Source: Asterias amurensis
Lineage: Eukaryota; Echinodermata; Asteroidea; Forcipulatida; Asteriidae
Direction: 5' to 3'
DNA length: 64,000 nt
NCBI RefSeq assembly: GCF_032118995.1
Contig: NC_092660.1
Coordinates: 3,239,501-3,303,500 of the forward strand
Under the pieces are notes generated by a model, which worked only from the letters and a program-made list of their open reading frames with translations, was not told the origin of the DNA and made no database searches. The first letter of the stretch is position 1. The number at the start of each line of letters is the position of its first letter. Shown here piece by piece: positions 34,405-46,340 of this stretch. A program made the translations under genes and the position numbers.

Positions 34405-35570
34405 CTTGGTGTATTTTTCTTCTAGAAAGACACCTTTGATTCTGCAAACAGTGCCTGACTAAAGTAACAAGGTGACGTCTTATTTAGAATACCTATTCCT
34501 GCTGTGTCTTTTTGGCATGATATTCATAACAAAATCAATCTAACAAGCGAATTGAGAAACAGTTAATTTAGCTATTTATTTAATAGTTCTACACTGATAT
34601 TGGACTAGTGTGTATGCTTCCTATAACTACGTAGCCATGTGAAAAATTACTGTTTGTTCTGAGGTTATTTAACTGAACAAGTCTACACTAATACTGCTAA
34701 TAAACACTTAGTTTGATCCATTGTACACTTCGCTGTTGTACATGTTGAGACATTCTCATGTTTACCATAAAAGAATTAAAATAATTGATGGACATCGCAC
34801 AAAATTTGTTTCGTTTCAAAGAGATCTCAAAACCACAAAAAAATACAATGGTTATACTGACAAAAAAACTAGTAGGTTGCATTTGTTCCCAACAGTTCTA
34901 CGCGTTTAATATCTTAAACTTGCCTACTCTTTTAAGAACCTGTCAAAATATTAATGACCAAGTGTCTTTGTCACTTTAACAGCCTAGCTAACTAAGACTT
35001 CAACCTAAAGGATGATGTGCTGATCAGAGAAACAAGATTCCAACATTGCGGCTGAACAAATTTTGTAAGTTTTGTTAACCGCCTGAGTGTCATCACCATG
35101 TTCAGCCGGAAAATAATAATTAATACCCTGAAGGATTGAAAACACCTACTGCAGCTAAATTACTACATTTATGAAAAATGTATACAAATCATGCACACCA
35201 CAGTCGCAGTATTTGTTAAAAAAGCAATGTCTATTGGTCAACATAATTTGTAAATAATTTCCTCAACTGATTGTCGTTGACAAACCTACTGTAGAATCTG
35301 TCATAAAGCTGACCACTCAAAACCTACGATGAACCTAGTTAATTGGTCACTGAAATAGACCAATAGTTAACGTCATAGACTGAATATTGTCAACCAGTTC
35401 AACAGGGGTTTCAACTAAATCTGAAATCTCAACACTATTCTAACTTACGAAGGAGTGTACATACAACCTACTGTGGCTGAGAATTAAACCAGTCACAACT
35501 ACCTAATGCACAACAGCATCTTTCTAAGCGACGATGTTTCTTCTTTAAAGGGCACTGTTAACTTCCTACA
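34405..35570. other. No gene seen
   Basis: This is the spacer of inverted pair 2. It contains a partial forward repeat of R3 near 34995-35050 and otherwise unremarkable AT-rich sequence. Confidence 0.5.
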
Positions 35571-35571
35571 C

Positions 35572-36203
35572 AATCCCAATGTCATCTTTGATATCTCCTT
35601 TTGATACAGTCAAAACTTCTTAACATAAGTGAAACCAATGTAAAAGCCTGAGTACCTGATTGAAATGTGAGTAGCCATGTTCAGAATCTCGTTTCTCCGA
35701 CCCTCGCACCAACATCTGGGTAGAAGTCTCCGTCATTCGTCAAGTTCAGAGGCTCCCTCAGATCAGAAGAGGATGTCCAGTGTAGAGAAGTTGCTCAAAA
35801 AGTAGACCTGTTTACACAGGAACAGTATAGAGAGACGGGTACCAACTTAGGATAACAAAATGATCAGGTAAAAAATGTGCAAAAAAAGTGCAATGGTCCT
35901 CAGTCCTTGACACTTTTGATACAGGCCCCCAAAGATTTCAACAGGCAACCAAATCATTTCTTTCTTAGGTTTCGTTTTTTGTCAGAGATCGAGAAAGTTG
36001 AAATAGTTTGTCAATCATGTAAGGTAGGACACCGGTAAGACAGACTACCAGCGCCACATTAACAAGATTTCACTTAATAAAATGCTTACCCAACCATTAA
36101 CTCTTGGATCATTAGGTCGTCACACTTTCCAGATAGTAGTTGGCCACACCGACAGGCACACACGTTTGCACAACTCTGCTGCTTCTACAGTTCAGTGGTG
36201 CTT
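35572..36203 (-). repeat. Inverted family R4, reverse arm of pair 2
   Basis: On the minus strand the order is AAGCACCACTGAACTGTAG (36203), GCAGAGTTGTGCAAACG, GGAGACTTCTACCCAGATG (about 35730) and AAGATGACATTGGG (about 35588). Outer ends match R3 closely. Confidence 0.65.
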
Positions 36204-36448
36204 TCTATAGCATTTAATGAATGGTAACCAATTAATTTAAGACAAATTTTTTTAAATTATAAAAACAGCCAAGTACAACATTCACTATCCTTGAGTTGAA
36301 ATAAAAGTTATATTTGAAATTAGATTTTTTTTGTATCAACTGATGCAAAAAAAACTCAATAAAATTTAGAATTGTTAGTTGTTACTGTCGCAGTATTCAA
36401 ATGAAGTTTGTGACTTTTTCGTAAAAAGTATTGTACATTTAAATCAAT

Positions 36449-36640
36449 TTTATTTTGAGTTTGGACAGGTGTGCATCACACTTATCCAAACATGTCATGC
36501 CACAAATGAATAAATTTGGAGAAATTGATGATGTACTCGTATTTCATTTTGAGTTTGGACAGGTGTGCATCACACTTATCCAAACATGTCGTGCCAAAGA
36601 GATAAATTTAGTTCAAATGATGACGTACTTGTATGTCATG
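36449..36640. repeat. 95-bp tandem duplication
   Basis: TTTGAGTTTGGACAGGTGTG begins both copies (about 36453 and 36548). Confidence 0.85.
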
Positions 36641-37310
36641 AAGATTGGTCCCAAGAATACAACTTTAGGATGTGTTCCGCTTGCATTAATTGTATTGAGT
36701 GCAAGTTGTACTTGGCTTCACAATCATCAAAGTATCAATATATAGAGCCGGAAGCACTCCCACAATTTGAGTCACAAGCAAATTTTACAAAATTTGTTTT
36801 CCTACTTCGATTTAAGATGTTCCAACTCTGGGAAAATCTAGAAAAGAAGAGTTTTTTAAAGCGAGCAAAGTGTTAAAAGCAGAAGGGAAAAAAAACATTT
36901 GCCAAGAGAGTTTTGATTGAAAAAAAGAGTAAAATTCCATATTTTGGAAAGGAAAGACAAGCGTTCTAAAAACGTTGAAAAATGTATGCATTTTGTCAAA
37001 ATAGCGTGAACTCGTAATGTGGGAATGCTTCGATAAAATGTATTAAGAAAATTTATGTAAAATACACAATTATTATGCAGTTGTGACCCAAACTACCAAA
37101 AAGAACAAATCTTTTCGCATAGTCGTATTTCCCGTCCCAAAATTAAGTTTAAAGCCAAAATTAAGAATAGCTTTGATTGACAACAATTTGTTTTGGGTGT
37201 GTTGCCAACACACAGAACGATGAGCGAAATGTTTCACGTAATGATTTGTCTTCTTCTTTTTGTCAAGTTGGATCACAGATGCAGTGAAATGCACAATCAT
37301 GAATAAATCC
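36641..37310. other. No gene seen
   Basis: AT-rich; short open frames only. Confidence 0.5.
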
Positions 37311-37490
37311 AGGCCTGATACTTCACGGAGGCAACGAAGGCGATAGCCTCGATGCCCCTGGTCATTGCCTTGGTGCCCTTGAAATGATCCAGTACAGATT
37401 TACAATTTCCTCATAGGGTGCCTTTTACCAAGGAGGAAATGCTCTGGTGCCCTTGCCTTTTCAAAAAAGAAGCATACAGGCCTGTAAGTC
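37311..37490 (+). repeat. Dispersed repeat ('gatacttcacggaggcaac')
   Basis: It shares GATACTTCACGGAGGCAAC, GTGCCCTTGAAATG and TTTCCTCATAG with the 1.69-kb units (9350, 10950, 12665, 19130). A partial reverse copy is at 38265-38400. Confidence 0.7.
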
Positions 37491-37529
37491 TATAGAAACA
37501 ATTCAGAACACATGATTCAAGGTTTATCA

Positions 37530-38250
37530 TTCTGTTTTTGCTACAAACACCCCAGGTGGAAGGGGGCAGATGTAAAATGGCGGCCATTTCTGACATACAG
37601 CTGCAAAGGTTTATAGTAACCTTTCCCACAGAGGAAGGGTAAGAGGTCACATGGCAGGTGGATTAATATAAAGTACCAGTCACTTCCCCCAGGTAGGAAG
37701 GGGCAAAGGTCATGTGAGTACATATGAACCTCAACATTTAGTTTGCTGCGACACATTCCCTAGCAGAAAGGGATGAAAGTCATGTATGATGGTAGTAGTA
37801 AAACATTAATCCACTAAACTAAAACATTTAGTTTGCTGCAACACAGTCCCTAGCAAAAAGGGATGAAAGTCATGTGTGATGGTAGTGGTACAACAGTAAG
37901 CCACTAAACTAAAACTTTACTAAGTTTGCTGTGACCCAATCCCTAGCAGAAAGGGATGAAAGTGTTGTGTGATGGTAGTGGTACAACGGTAATCCACTAA
38001 TGTAAAACTTTTTTAAGTTTGCTGCGACACAATCCCTAGCAGACAGGGATGAAAAGTCACGTGTGATGGTAGTGGTACAACAGTAAGCCACTAAACTAAA
38101 ACTTTACTAAGTTTGCTGTGACCCAATCCTCTAGCAAAAAGGGGATAGAAGTCATGCACCATGGTAGTGGTACAACAGTAAAGCCACTGCTAGGGAAACC
38201 GTTGATAGGTCTCTAATTTGCTGTGACACACACCCCTTTGTAGAAAAGGG
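37530..38250. repeat. 92-bp tandem array, about 7 units
   Basis: The block AATCCCTAGCAGAAAGGGAT-like recurs near 37750, 37843, 37936, 38028 and 38120, with diverged units on both sides. Confidence 0.9.
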
Positions 38251-38479
38251 CAGCTCAGTCATTTAAACAGGGCAAGTGCACCAAGGCATTTTCTCCTTGG
38301 TACAGGGCACCTCTTTGGAGAAATTGCAAGAACATTTGCAACGTTGCCTCCGTAATGTATCAGGCGTGTCGTAGTAACAGTATCGAGGATGACATTTGTG
38401 CAATGACCAACTCTCAGGGAAAAAGAGAATTTAAGTCTTGTCACGACCAATAAGTTACAAAGTATGCAATGATCCTAAC

Positions 38480-38710
38480 CAGAGCTTGTCCCAATTTCAT
38501 GGCTCTGCTTACCCTAAGCACAGAATCGGCGCTTACGGAAGCAGAGAATTCTGTGCTTACGGCAAGCATATTTCACGGGTTAGCGGCAAATTTGGGCTGC
38601 GCATGTGTACTTCACGTTACTAGTATTCCACGCTTACAAGGCTAGCACAGAAATTAGGCAATTGCAATAGCGCAGAGTTTGGCGGTAAGCAGAGCCATGA
38701 AAATGGGCCC
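38480..38710. mobile_element. Palindromic 'cccaatttcatggctctgc' element
   Basis: The left end CCCAATTTCATGGCTCTGC and right end GCAGAGCCATGAAAATGGG are near-perfect complements. It is related to the repeats at 15283-15890. Confidence 0.75.
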
Positions 38711-39089
38711 TGGAAGGCTTTCATCATAGAAGGTGTGCACTCAAGTTTCTTGTTCGTTCTTTCAATCGATCAACCCACCCCAGGGGTAAGGGGAGTATCG
38801 ATCAATAACAACAATTCATGAAGGTAAACAATTCAATTTTAGATAATCGTTTTTTGAAACTAGCTATACAGCATGAGTTATCACAAATTAATGTAAGCAA
38901 CACTGACAGTTTTAAAACACCTTTACCACAGTTCGGCCATTTTGTCTGGTTCCTGTGTACCCATCAAAACCAGCTTGAAACTCTCAAAGTAAAAAAAAAA
39001 AGGAACCAGACTAAATTTGGATGTCAAGCCTCATTTCGTTTCTTGAGACAATCCTGATGGCACTCTCAGTGATAAAGGATCCTTATCTT

Positions 39090-41600
39090 ATTTAAGTACC
39101 CATACTGGGATGGATGCTCGGCCTCCTCATCAGTAAGACATCTCTCTGGCATCAGGTGGTCGTCGTTGTCGTCGTCGTCGTCGTCGGTGGTTTCAACTCC
39201 TTGTTCCAGTGAGCTCTTGCCTTGAGTTCCTCTCAGTGTAGACCGATCCGAAGATGTTGATTCTCTTCAAGAGTACTCAATCTCTTGATGCCTGTTAATA
39301 AAATAAATAAAAAATCTAAAATTACATTTACATAAAAAGTGAACCTTTTACCCATTCTGGGGTCGATTTCACAAAGAGTTAGAAAGCTAAAATAAAACAG
39401 TGAAAGTTTCAGTAAAAAAAGGTCTACTGGTTCGACTTGCTGAGAACACAGAAAGAAGCAAAACCCTGTCACAGTAGTGATAAATCCATCCGAGGTAAAG
39501 ATTTCGATAGGTTTGCTTTTTTTCTCAAACATTTGAAAAAAATTGACCAGGGGTTTCCTTACGGGTGGCGAACCCTTTGACTCTGAATTTTTGCTCTTCT
39601 GTTTTTAGAGGTAAAATACAAAACCTCTGAAATAAAACGAACCTATTTGTATATCAAAATATTTGGAGGGGTCAACGTTTCAATTTGAAGTGGCGCAATT
39701 TTCAATCAAACACGTTTAAAAAATTGACCAGGGGTTTCCTTACGGGTGGCGAACCCTTTGTCACTGAATTTTTTCTCTTCTGTTTTCAGAGTTAAAAATA
39801 TAAAACCAAATATTTGGGTGCTTGTTCTTCAACATTTGCCAAATGATAAATCACCTTATATGAAGTGGCGCATTTTTCAATTGAAAAAATCGACCTCCTC
39901 ATCAGTAAGACATCTCTATGGCATCAGGTGGTCGTCGTCGTCGGTGGTGATTTCATCTCCTTGTTCCAATGAGCTCTTGTCTGGAGTTCCTCTCAGTGAA
40001 GACCGATCCGAAGATGTTGATTCTCTTCAAGAGTACTCAATCTCTTGATGCCTGTTAATAAAATAAATAAAAAATCTAAAATTACATTTACATAAAAAGT
40101 GAACCTTTTACCCATTCTGGGGTCGATTTCACAAAGAGTTAGAAAGCTAAAATAAAACAGTGACAGTTTCAGTAAAAAAAGGTCTACTGGTTCGACTTGC
40201 TGAGAACACAGAAAGAAGCAAAACCCTGTCACAGTAGTGATAAATCCATCCGAGGTAAAGATTTCGATAGGTTTGCTTTTTTTCTCAAACATTTGAAAAA
40301 AATTGACCAGGGGTTTCCTTACGGGTGGCGAACCCTTTGACACTGAATTTTTGCTCTTCTGTTTTTAGAGGTAAAATACAAAACCTCTGAAATAAAACGA
40401 ACCTATTTGTATATCAAAATATTTGGAGGGGTCAACGTTTCAATTTGAAGTGGCGCAATTTTCAATCAAACACGTTTAAAAAATTGACCAGGGGTTTCCT
40501 TACGGGTGGCGAACCCTTTGTCACTGAATTTTTTCTTTTCTGTTTTCAGAGTTAAAAATATAAAACCAAATATTTGGGTGCTTGTTCTTCAACATTTGCC
40601 AAATGATAAATACCCTTATATGAAGTGGCGCATTTTTCAATTGAAAAAATCGACCTCCTCATCAGTAAGACATCTCTATGGCATCAGGTGGTCGTCGTCG
40701 TCGGTGGTGATTTCATCTTGTTCCAATGAGCTCTTGTCTGGAGTTCCTCTCAGTGAAGACCGATCCGAAGATGTTGATTCTCTTCAAGAGTACTCTATCT
40801 CTTGATGCCTGTTAATAAAATAAATAAAAAATCTAAAATTACATTTACATAAAAAGTGAACCTTTTACCCATTCTGGGGTCGATTTCACAAAGAGTTAGA
40901 AAGCTAAAATAAACAGTGAAAGTTTCAGTAAAAAAAGGTCTACTGTTTCGACTTGCTGAGAACACAGAAAGAAGCAAAACCCTGTCACAGTAGTGATAAA
41001 TCCATCCGAGGTAAAGATTTCGATAAGTTTGCTTTTTTTCTCAAACATTTCAAAAAAATTGACCAGGGGTTTCCTTACGGGTGGCGAACCCTTTGACACT
41101 GAATTTTTGCTCTTCTGTTTTCAGAGGTAAAATACAAAACCTCTGAAATAAAACGAACCTATTTGTATATCAAAATATTTGGAGGGGTCAACGTTTCAAT
41201 TTGAAGTGGCACAATTTTCAATCAAACACAGTTAAAAAATTGACCAGGGGTTTCCTTACGGGTGGCGAACCCTTTGTCACTGAATTTTTGCTCTTCTGTT
41301 TTCAGAGTTAAAAATATAAAACCAAATAATTGGGTGCTTGTTCTTCAACACTTGCCAAATGATAAATCACCTTATATGAAGTGGCGCATTTTTCAATTGA
41401 AAAAATCGACCTCCTCATCAGTAAGACATCTCTATGGCATCAGGTGGTCGTCGTCGTCTGTGGTGATTTCATCTCCTTGTTCCAATGAGCTCTTGTCTGG
41501 AGTTCCTCTCAGTGAAGACCGATCCGAAGATGTTGATTCTCTTCAAGAGTACTCAATCTCTTGATGCCTGTTAATAAAATAAATAAAAAATCTAAAACTA
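39090..41600. repeat. Tandem array of about 758-bp units
   Basis: The marker GATGCCTGTTAATAAAATAA recurs at 39288, 40048, 40805 and 41564 (steps of 760, 757 and 759). Each unit carries one copy of the POLR1H terminal exon on the minus strand. A CGT microsatellite (39158-39187) is longest in the first unit. Confidence 0.9.
39267..40808 (-). repeat. Three extra POLR1H terminal exons
   Basis: Copies at 40808-40784, 40051-40027 and 39291-39267 repeat the 25-base coding end, including the acceptor AG. All keep the same reading: K|HQEIEYS-stop, with one silent change (ATA for ATT) in the first. They lie downstream of the copy at 41567 and could serve as alternative last exons. Confidence 0.75.
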
Positions 41601-41629
41601 CATTTACATAAAAAATTTACCTTTGATAA

Positions 41630-41845
41630 GTGCATGCACTAGGTTCTTTTATATGCGTTACACAAAACATTGGACCAACAGCTTTACGTCCCATCTGAAG
41701 GACGAAGCAATGGTCAATTGTCTTGCTTTAAAAGGACACAAGTGTCGTGGCTGGGGATTTGAACCCACACTCTGCTGATCAGAAACACCAGAGTTTGAAT
41801 TCGGTGCTCGGCCACTGCACTTGTGACGACGATTTACACACATGT
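41630..41845 (-). mobile_element. tRNA-derived SINE
   Basis: It has the same family body as 6022-6390 (tRNA-like head to the right, GGGATTTGAACCC; body to the left, CCATCTGAAGGACGAAGCAA). Confidence 0.65.
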
Positions 41846-42019
41846 TATGTGAACAGTGAGTTTCCGTTTGTACTTATCCTCATGTAGCAGTGAAATCCGC
41901 TATTGAGTGACACTCGTGGCTCTTCAACGATATTACCCCAGATCACTAGGATATTTAACTCTTTCATCAAACCAAATCAGCTCATTTGGGAGTAAACTGC
42001 CTCTGCAGCCAGATATGTA

Positions 42020-42110
42020 GTGACCAAGCTAAATAAATCACAAGAACCATCTCAACCCTCACAGGTACCTACTAACCCCTGTGCAATCTATGGAAACTGT
42101 ATGATAAACC
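42020..42110 (-). repeat. SINE body fragment
   Basis: It shares AAGAACCATCT and CCCTCACAGGTACC with 9880-10060. A counterpart is at 43560-43640 in the other duplicated POLR1H module. Confidence 0.5.
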
Positions 42111-42126
42111 TAAAAGGCTCTACAAG

Positions 42127-42296
42127 CCTAAAACCTGGTTCATACTTCCTGCGAATGCGAAGCAAATTTTGTTGTCACAAACTTGCAATGAATAACTCGC
42201 AACAGTTGAACTGTGTTCAACCCCATTCGCGAAGAAAACAAGGCTGTGTCGCTAAAATTCACTTTTCATTTGCAGGAAGTATGAACCAGGCCTAAG
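42127..42296. mobile_element. Short inverted-repeat element
   Basis: The ends are CTGGTTCATACTTCCTGC and GCAGGAAGTATGAACCAG. An internally deleted copy remains at 43665-43710, in the paralogous position. Confidence 0.75.
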
Positions 42297-43079
42297 TAGT
42301 GATCAACTTACTTGCATGATGGGCAGAAATAGAAGACGGTTTGTCCTTCGCCAGCTGATCGTGTTTGCCTGATGTGGAAATGAAGTCCATCGTGACCGAA
42401 CTTGGCACATACCCTGTCAATCTGAAACCAGACCAGATACAAAAATGAAATTAAGAAGTGATCAAAAATTACCAAGCATTGAAAAAACAAATTTGTGATA
42501 ATACCCCTACAAGGTAGGGCCATAAGTTTTTTGGTTTTTTTTCCAATGATTTATGGACAAAATGTAGAAAGATGAAATACAACTCAGACAGTTTCAGCAA
42601 AATAGGTCTACTGGTTCGACTTGCTGAGAACACAGAAAGAAGCAGAACCCTGTCAGAGTAGCGATGAATCCATCCAAGGAAAATATTTTGATACATCAAC
42701 AAATAAGGTTTGCTTTTTTAACATTTCAACTTTTAATTTGAAGTGGCGCAATTTTCAATCAAACACAGTTAAAAAATTGGCCAAAGGTTTCCTTACGGGT
42801 GGCAAACCCTTTGTCACTGAATTTTTGCTCTTCTGTTTTCACAGTTAAAAATATAAAATCAAATATTTGGGGGCTTGTTCTTCAAGACTTACCAATTGAT
42901 AAATCACCTTGTATGAAGTGGCGCATTTTTCAAGTAAATAAATCGGGCTCCTCATCAGTAAGACATCTCTCTGGCATCAGGTGGTCGTCGTCGTTGGTGG
43001 TGATTTCATCTCCTTGTTCCAGTGAGCTCTTGTCTGGAGTTCCTTTCAGTATAGACTGATCTGAATATGTTGATTCTCT

Positions 43080-43837
43080 TCAAGAGTACTCAATCTCTTG
43101 ATGCCTGTAAATAAAACAAATAAAAAAATCTAAAATAACATTTACATAAAAAATTAACCTTTGATAAGTGCATGCACTGGGTTCTATTACATGCCTTCCA
43201 CAACACATGAGACCAACAGCTTTCATCCCATCTGAAGGACGAAGCAATGGTTAAGTGTCTTGCTTTAAAAGGACACAAGTGTCGTGGCTGGGGATTTGAA
43301 CCCACACTCTGCTGATCAGAAACACCAGAGTTTGAATTTGGTGCTCGGCCACGACACTTCCGACGACGATTTACACACATGTCGTGTGAACACTGAATTT
43401 CTGCTTGTACTTATCCTCATATAGCACTGAAATCCGTCATTCAGTGACGCTCGTGGCTCTTCAACAATGTTACCCCTGATCACTAGGACATTTGTTTCAT
43501 TCATCAAACAAACTCAGCTCCCTTGGGAATTAACCGCCTGTACAGCCAAATATTAATTGACCAGGTTAAATACATCACAAGAACCATCTCAACCCTCACA
43601 TGGACATGTACCTCTTACCCCTGTGCAATCTATGGAAACTGTATGATATACCTAAGGGTCTACAAGCCTAAAACATTCATACTTCCTGCAGTATGAACCA
43701 GGCTTAAGTAGTGATTAACTTACTTGCATGATGAGTAGGACGGGCAGAAATAGAAGACGGTTTGTCTTCATTAGCGTGTTTGCCTGGTGTGGAAATAAAA
43801 TTTCATCGTGACCGCACTCGGCACAAGCCCTGTCAAT
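43080..43837 (-). pseudogene. POLR1H: Duplicate POLR1H ribbon and terminal exons
   Basis: The ribbon exon copy (43837-43724) keeps both first cysteines (CAECGHDE), unlike the copy at 42421. It has lost frame soon after through small indels (114 bases versus 110). Its donor (TGCAA|gtaagt) is intact. The terminal exon copy (43104-43080) reads HQEIEYS-stop. Neither ribbon copy is fully sound: one has the cysteines, the other the frame. Confidence 0.75.
43155..43385 (-). mobile_element. tRNA-derived SINE
   Basis: This is the paralogous copy of 41630-41845, so it predates the duplication of the POLR1H 3' module. Confidence 0.65.
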
Positions 43838-44139
43838 CTGAAATCAGACCAGATACAAAAATGAAATTAAGAAGTGATGAAAAATAACCAAGCATTGTAA
43901 AAACTAATTTGTGATAATACGCCTAAAAGGTAGGGCCATAAGTTTGGATTTTTTTGTCAACGATTTATGGACAACATATAGAAAGATGAAATAAAACTGT
44001 GAAAATTTCAGCAAAATAGGTCTACTGGTTCTACTTGCTGAGAAAACAGAGAGAAGAAAAACACTGTCACAGTAGCAATGAATCAATCCAAGGTAAAGAT
44101 TTTGATACATCAACAAGTAAGGTTTGCTTTTTTCCAAAC

Positions 44140-45260
44140 GTTTAAAAAAAATTGGCCAAGTGTTTCCTTACAGGTGGCGAACCCATTGTCACCGATTTTT
44201 GCTCCTCTGTTTTCACAGGTAAAATATATAACCTCTGAAATAAAAGAACCTATTTGTATATCCGAATATTTGGGGGCTTACGGGTGGCGAACCCGTTGTC
44301 ATTGATTTTTGCTGCTCTGTTTTCACCGTTAAAATATATAACCTCTGAAATAAAACGAACCAATTTGTATATCAAAATATTTGGGGGTTTCGGTTATTTT
44401 TCAAAATTTACCAAACGTCAACTTTTAATTTGAAGTTGACAAATTTCCAATCAAACACAGTTAAAAAATTGACCAGGGGTTTCCTTACGGGTGGCGAACC
44501 CTTTGTCACTGATTTATGCTCCTCTGTTTTCACAATTAAAATTAAATAAAACCTCTGAAATAAAACAAACCAATTTGTATGTCAAAATATTTGGGGGTTT
44601 CGGTTATTTTTTTTAAATTTACCAAAATGTCAACTTTTAATTTGAAGTAGACAAATTTTCAATCAAACACAGTTTAAAAATTGGCCAGGGGTTTCCTTAC
44701 GGGTGGCGAACCCTTTGTCACTGATTTATGCTCCTCTGTTTTCACAATTAAAATTAAATAAAACCTCTGAAATAAAATGAACCAATTTGTATGTCAAAAT
44801 ATTTGGGGGGTTTTGGTTATTTTTTAAAATTTACCAAAATGTCAACTTTTAATTTGAAGTAGACAAATTTTCAATCAAACACAGTTAAAAAATTGGCCAG
44901 GGGTTTCCTTACGGGTGGCGAACCCATTGTCACTGATTTATGCTCCTCTGTTTTCACAATTAAAATATAAAACCTCTGAAATTAAACGAACCAATTTGTA
45001 TATCAAAATATTTGGGGGTTTACGTTATTTTTCAAAATTTACCAAATGTCAACTTTTAATTCGAAGTTGACAAATTTCCAATCAAACACAGTTAAAAAAA
45101 TGACCAGGGGTTTCCTTATGGGTGGCAAACCCTTTGTCACTTAATTTTATATGAAATAAATCACCTAATAAATTTCAAGTAGTGTGCATTTTTTTTTCAT
45201 AAACCAATTTTAAAAATGGCTGGAGGTTACCCTGTGGGTGGTGAACCCTTTTCGGTACAT
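44140..45260. repeat. Tandem repeat, about 210-bp units
   Basis: The block GGGTTTCCTTACGGGTGGCG recurs near 44480, 44690, 44900 and, altered, 45107. It also occurs twice in each 758-bp unit to the left. Confidence 0.85.
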
Positions 45261-46094
45261 CTTTTTTTTATTCATTCAGAGTTAAATATAAATAATGAAA
45301 CCTCTCAAAGAAAAAAGAAAAACAATGTTTTGGTGGTTATAGTATAGACAATTAAACAACAATAAAGTACGAGCATTTTTGTATGCAAACATCAAGATAT
45401 AAACCTAAACAATTTGGACATTTCCTAAGATAAAACTCCAGTTTCACTCACCAGTGGTCCTAGGTCTTTCTGGCCGACGACCTCGTAACGACCTTCAACA
45501 TCCTTGGGAGAGTTGAGACGCAGGTATAAATGATAGACCACACCATGTATAATGCAGCTGTAATGAGAAGGAAGACAAAGAGTGACTTTTCATTCATTCA
45601 AAAAGCTGTCTGTGCTTATGGTAGTGATACATGTATTAATATTAATAATCTTTTTGCACACAGCCGTGTACATCAGTCCGCGCAAAGTGCAGATAAGGCA
45701 ACGTTGCCTTATTGTGCAACCAGTAGCGCAATAATGCAACTTCCGGTGTAAAAGTAGAAAAATGTAAGCTACGTTGAAAACAAGGTGAAATACTGTCAAT
45801 GCTAATCAGCTTATGTGGTCTGAGGGTAAAATAACTGTTTACTGTTGTTTTAGGACAGTTGGGCTGGTTGGGGATTGGGTGGGTGGAGCATGGAGGAGGG
45901 GTGGGGTATGGGGCGGAGCTAATACTACACGTGAGAATAGCGTCATGATTAAAGGTTTATTTATTCATTTTTTTTTAGCTTCATAATTATATTCTGTATT
46001 TACATTGAGTTTTTAATTGTAATACATTTCTTTAATAAAATTATTTCTGAACGTTGATTAGTTCTTTTTTGTATTTATATTTATAATGACGATT

Positions 46095-46340
46095 TAATTC
46101 CTTCTCTGTAAGCACAGGCTTTCCCGATCTGCCGGCTCTCAAGTCTTTTTCTCTGGATGGGCTGAAGGAATGGAACAAGTTACCTAAGCTACAGGGAATC
46201 ATCTTCTACTGCCATTTTCAAGAAAAACCTCAAAACCTACTTTTTCAGTCAGCCTCGACATTAATATTTTGTTGTTTTGTTTTTCTTGTTTCTTGTTTAG
46301 TTCAGGCGCTATAAATACCTATATTATAGGTTTTATTTTT
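46095..46340 (+). mobile_element. LINE 3' end remnant
   Basis: One frame reads LDGLKEWNKLP, like the WN.LP..S.FKK end of many non-LTR reverse transcriptases, then a short tail with GGCGCTATAAATA, as in L2/CR1-like elements. Only the C-terminal tip is left. Confidence 0.5.

Noticed and set aside
39233-41099. Hydrophobic reverse frames of about 100-116 codons
   Set aside because: They run across the terminal exon in the wrong frame, change length between units, and match no family.
39746-43059. Four similar forward open frames of 87-100 codons (39746, 40506, 41262, 42799)
   Set aside because: They overlap, antisense, the POLR1H terminal exon and its downstream sequence and recur because the 758-bp unit recurs. 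They open on GTG rather than ATG.
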